From UBA2336 sp964404445 (GTDB lineage Bacteria > Bacteroidota > Bacteroidia > Cytophagales > Cyclobacteriaceae): 64,000 bases of DNA. The notes beneath the pieces were generated by a model. It saw nothing but the letters and a program-made list of their open reading frames with translations, searched no databases and was not told the origin of the DNA. Position 1 is the first letter of the stretch. The number at the start of each line of letters is the position of its first letter. The stretch covers positions 434,001 through 498,000 of the forward strand of contig CAYOJW010000003.1 in NCBI GenBank assembly GCA_964404445.1, in the 5' to 3' direction. This document shows positions 60,858-64,000 of this stretch, one piece after another. Both the position numbers and the translations under genes were made by a program.

Positions 60858-63800
60858 TTATCTGTCCTGTTCATCTTTTCTAACGCCCGTGGTATTGGGC
60901 AATACCGGTACAGAAGGGTTGTTGTTTGGCTCATTCTCTTCATCTTCGGTGGGTTCGGTATTTTTGTTCCGGTTGCGTGCCCAGATGTCTTTTAGTTCGT
61001 TGAAGCTGGTGGTGTAGAGCAAACTTACGCCTGTTGTGATGGCGTTTTGCGAGTTCAGGTTGGTGTTTACCGGGTTTACGTTGGTACGGCTGTACATTTT
61101 TACTTTAAACTTACCATCGGCTGTCAATAAGTAATCGATTGTCCAGTCGCCAATGGCCGAAGAATAGTTGTTTTGTGTGTTGGGGTTAACCGAGCCGCCT
61201 CCGGTTGTAGTGGTTGTACCCTGGTTGCCAAAGGTACCATCGCGCGTAATGCGCAGGCGACCATTTAATAATGTATAGGACAAGCGCAACTGGAACGCAT
61301 TAAACGATTCCTGATCCATGCTGGCTAAGTCCAGATCAATTTCTAAGTTATTGTCCACCTGGCTCATCCAGTAACTAAGCTGGTTCGAGAACAACTCACT
61401 CACACTGCTTACTAACGAGCCGCTGGTGTTAAACGATTCGGCAGGCGAAAATTTGCGCAGCACAATAAGGCTGAACACCTGGCGCTTTAGTTCTTGCTCG
61501 TCTAACCGGCTTTTAAAGCTTTGGAAAAGATCGGTGAGGTTAAAAGTTTGGCTGCCTCCGCTGTTGGTTGTGGCGGTAATGGTTTTGGGCAGGTCGTTGG
61601 CCACAATGTCGAAATCAATCTGAGGCGTGAGCATCGGCCCGTCTAATTTCAGCATCACTTTTACCGGGTACTTTCTGCGCACCTGTGGGGCGTTCAGAAT
61701 ATTAACATCGGTAACGGGTAGGATAGGCCCAAAGGATGCCAACTGGTTATACGATGCATTGATTTTCATTTGTCCCTGGTACGGATCGCCATACCAGGTA
61801 ATGCTGCTGCCGTTTTCAATCTTAAATTCTTTGTTGATGATGTCGTACAGAGTGAAGTTATAACCGCCTTCGGTAAAGGTTACGGGGCCAAACATATTAA
61901 ACTCGCCTTTGGTATCTAACTGGAGCTTGATTTTTCCGTTGCCCCGCCCGTGTATAATATCGCCCGATTTCAAATCGAAAATAATTTCGCAGTAGGCATC
62001 GGGCGTTACATCAAGGTTGAAATCAAACGTAATGCCGGTAAGATTGATTTTTTTGGTAACTGTTTCGGTTATTTTTTGCTGATACAGTGAATCAGAGAAA
62101 TTAACAAACGTGATGAAGTCTTTTCGTTCAACGGATGTTGTACCGGCAATGGGTATGGATACACGGGTATTTTTTCGCGTAGTGGCATTGGCCGTGATTT
62201 TTAAATTAGTAAGCGGGCCGGTAAACCTAACATCGCCTGAGCCAAAACCCTGTCCGTAAAACAAACTGTTATCGCGGGCGGTTGTGTTCAATAGTTGAAA
62301 GTTATCGAACGAAGCATTCAGGTTAATGCTTAGCTGGTTAAAGTTGAGGTGGTTTATCTCGCCCTCTACTTTGGCTTTGTTTCTGAACATATCGGTGAGC
62401 TGAATGTTCCTGAAATAGATGGCATCCTGCCGTAAACCGATAAACCCGGCAACCTGATAGGTGGTTTTCAGGTAATCGATCATCAGTTTACCATCGTGTA
62501 TTTCACCTTCGCCCCGTATTACAGGTTTCGCTAATGTGCCGGTAATGGTATATAAACCCGAAAGCGTTCCTTCAATATTGCTGAAGATGTCGGTTAAAAA
62601 CGGTTCAACAATTTTCAGATTAGTTTTTTGCAGATGTGCTTTAACGTTGAGGGCATCTTCGGTAACGTACGGATCGTAAGTTCCGGTGCAATCTACAATA
62701 CGAGTGCCTAAACGGTCAACCAGAAACTCAACATTGAATTTTCGCTCGTCTGTATGCCAGTTATTGTTACCTGTAATATCGCCTACTAAAAAATTATTGA
62801 CTTTAAGACTGTTAATGGTGAGGTTGTTCTGCAACGTAGGCTGGGCATATACATCGCGTACAGTTAAACGGGCATTAACAATGCCATCTAATTCGTACAA
62901 GGTAATACTGTTGGTGGTGGTGAGGTCGAAATTTTGTACGGTAAGTATCAGTTCGCGCAACGGGTTGTCCGAAACACGACCGTTTAAACTGATCAATTGA
63001 TTTTCGTTCGACCAGGCAAAATCGTGAATATTCCATTCACGGCCTTTTACCGCAAGACTGTTGTTGTTGTGAATGCTCCAGGTTTTTTCAAGTAACTGGA
63101 TTTTTGATGTAGGTAACAGCCGGATGTGTGTGCTGTCGGCAAAGTCGATTGAGCCGTTTAACCGCACATAGTTATTGCGGGCCTGCTGATCGAGGTTTAC
63201 CTGAAAATCGATGTGATCTTTATTCCAGATGGCTTCGGTTACCAAGTTTTGCGTAAACAGTTTATTGGTTTGCTGTTTGGCCGATGAAACATACAGCATA
63301 GCAAGGGCAGTGGTACTGTCGGATATTTTCGAAGCGTTTATTTCAATTTCGGTGTTCAGAAAGAGTGTATTGCCGTAGGTAAGCGAATCGATGTGCGTAA
63401 AAGCACTTAATAAATTGGTGTTGCCGCTTTTAAAGTGTCCGTCAATGGTAATGTTTTTGGCGGCATCCAGCTTTAGTGTTAATAAGCTGGTTACGGGTTG
63501 TATGTCTTTTAACCGGATGGTGAAGTTGGCCGAATAGTCGCCCGGGCGCTGGTTTTTTGCTGCATAATATTCGGTGAGTTTTGCTTTGTTGTTTTTAATG
63601 TTGAGCACAAACTCTTTTACCAAAACAGGGATGTCGCGGAAAAGCGAGGTAAATAAATAATCGCCATCGATGCGGGCATCAACAACTTCCGACTGTAAGT
63701 GAATGGAACGTTGTGTATTATTGCGCGAAGCCGAAACCGTTAAATCGTTTTGCCGCAGCCATTGATCTTCATAGTTGAGTGTGAGTTTCTTTACGTGTGC

Positions 63801-64000
63801 TGTTCCGGTTAGGCTGTCTAAGTGCAGCCCTTGCATATTAACATCGACTTCGGCCTGTATAAAAAAATTATTTTTGGCAATGTTGATCTTATCTAAGTTC
63901 AGGGTATCGATTTTCGCCTGAATGTTGATCAGGTTTTTATTGGCACGTAAGTCAATCGATCCTTTGGCCGTAGCCTGAACGTTTCGGTCTTTAATGGTGG
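60858..64000 (-). CDS. TamB/AsmA-like translocation and assembly protein, C-terminal part (partial)
   Basis: This frame stays open to the right edge, so the protein is at least 1047 residues and its N-terminus is outside. It is a long series of short beta-strands, typical of the periplasmic beta-taco of TamB/YhdP-type proteins: 'GTLAKPVIRGEGEIHDGKLMI', 'GSGDVRFTGPLTNLKI'. The C-terminal section carries the DUF490/TamB domain: 'FNMFGPVTFTEGGYNFTLYD', 'NINASYNQLA'-like text, and 'PVKVMLKLDGPMLTPQIDFDI'. It should bridge inner and outer membrane and move lipid or outer membrane proteins; a TamA partner would be expected nearby. The tail is low complexity (Asn, Glu, Thr). Confidence 0.88.
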   Translation of the reverse strand, partial: TIKDRNVQATAKGSIDLRANKNLINIQAKIDTLNLDKINIAKNNFFIQAEVDVNMQGLHLDSLTGTAHVKKLTLNYEDQWLRQNDLTVSASRNNTQRSIHLQSEVVDARIDGDYLFTSLFRDIPVLVKEFVLNIKNNKAKLTEYYAAKNQRPGDYSANFTIRLKDIQPVTSLLTLKLDAAKNITIDGHFKSGNTNLLSAFTHIDSLTYGNTLFLNTEIEINASKISDSTTALAMLYVSSAKQQTNKLFTQNLVTEAIWNKDHIDFQVNLDQQARNNYVRLNGSIDFADSTHIRLLPTSKIQLLEKTWSIHNNNSLAVKGREWNIHDFAWSNENQLISLNGRVSDNPLRELILTVQNFDLTTTNSITLYELDGIVNARLTVRDVYAQPTLQNNLTINSLKVNNFLVGDITGNNNWHTDERKFNVEFLVDRLGTRIVDCTGTYDPYVTEDALNVKAHLQKTNLKIVEPFLTDIFSNIEGTLSGLYTITGTLAKPVIRGEGEIHDGKLMIDYLKTTYQVAGFIGLRQDAIYFRNIQLTDMFRNKAKVEGEINHLNFNQLSINLNASFDNFQLLNTTARDNSLFYGQGFGSGDVRFTGPLTNLKITANATTRKNTRVSIPIAGTTSVERKDFITFVNFSDSLYQQKITETVTKKINLTGITFDFNLDVTPDAYCEIIFDLKSGDIIHGRGNGKIKLQLDTKGEFNMFGPVTFTEGGYNFTLYDIINKEFKIENGSSITWYGDPYQGQMKINASYNQLASFGPILPVTDVNILNAPQVRRKYPVKVMLKLDGPMLTPQIDFDIVANDLPKTITATTNSGGSQTFNLTDLFQSFKSRLDEQELKRQVFSLIVLRKFSPAESFNTSGSLVSSVSELFSNQLSYWMSQVDNNLEIDLDLASMDQESFNAFQLRLSYTLLNGRLRITRDGTFGNQGTTTTTGGGSVNPNTQNNYSSAIGDWTIDYLLTADGKFKVKMYSRTNVNPVNTNLNSQNAITTGVSLLYTTSFNELKDIWARNRNKNTEPTEDEENEPNNNPSVPVLPNTTGVRKDEQDR

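Overview
The window looks like a chromosome segment of a Bacteroidota bacterium, probably of the order Cytophagales. The signs are a SusD-type protein tail, DUF4374, DUF4861 and DUF5123-type families, LytS/LytTR regulation, few recognisable Shine-Dalgarno sequences, and TAnnTTTG -7 promoter boxes placed correctly upstream of rnpB and a tRNA operon. The taxonomic guess is inference from gene families; no rRNA is present.

Region 1 (1-15273, + strand) is the downstream part of a pectin utilisation locus: the C-terminus of a SusD protein, a surface lipoprotein, two PL1 pectate lyases, a CE12 acetylesterase, a GH28 polygalacturonase, a DUF4861 protein, a GH105 unsaturated uronyl hydrolase, a CE8 pectin methylesterase, a GH43 enzyme, a small membrane protein and an unassigned clan GH-A hydrolase. 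Together they would de-esterify, cut and trim homogalacturonan and rhamnogalacturonan. A LytTR two-component pair (15288-17162, - strand) and a TolC/MFP/RND efflux operon (17526-23177) follow, with a degenerate ACP-like protein behind it. The cytoplasmic end of uronate catabolism comes next: uxaA (- strand) and divergent kdgK-eda-exuT-like genes (+ strand), sharing a spacer with a LacI-type palindrome.

Region 2 (28487-39776) has a secreted low-complexity protein, a repetitive inverted repeat, and a nearly complete heme pathway from glutamyl-tRNA reductase to ferrochelatase: hemG-hemH on one strand and hemA-C-D-E-F-B-L on the other.

Region 3 (39796-50962, - strand) is an iron/metallophore uptake cluster: TonB receptor, DUF4374 lipoprotein, Fes-like esterase, YncE-like beta-propeller, binding protein, permease, ATPase and siderophore-interacting reductase. 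An AT-rich gene joining a HARE-HTH domain to a hypoxanthine/uracil-DNA-glycosylase-type domain sits between permease and ATPase. A perfect 12+1+12 palindrome precedes the receptor.

Region 4 (51091-64000) holds tRNA-Ser/Arg/Pro with promoter and terminator, DoxX, a penicillin-acylase-family hydrolase, kdsC-like and kdsA genes for KDO, a LuxE-like protein, a tiny lipoprotein, a response regulator with a sigma-54 AAA+ domain but no DNA-binding domain and an altered GAFTGA loop, rnpB and a TamB-like protein running off the end. The most unusual object is rnpB: four copies of one palindromic DNA repeat (core TCCCGATAGCTATCGGGA) form hairpins inside the RNase P RNA gene. No CRISPR array, insertion sequence or prophage was seen.
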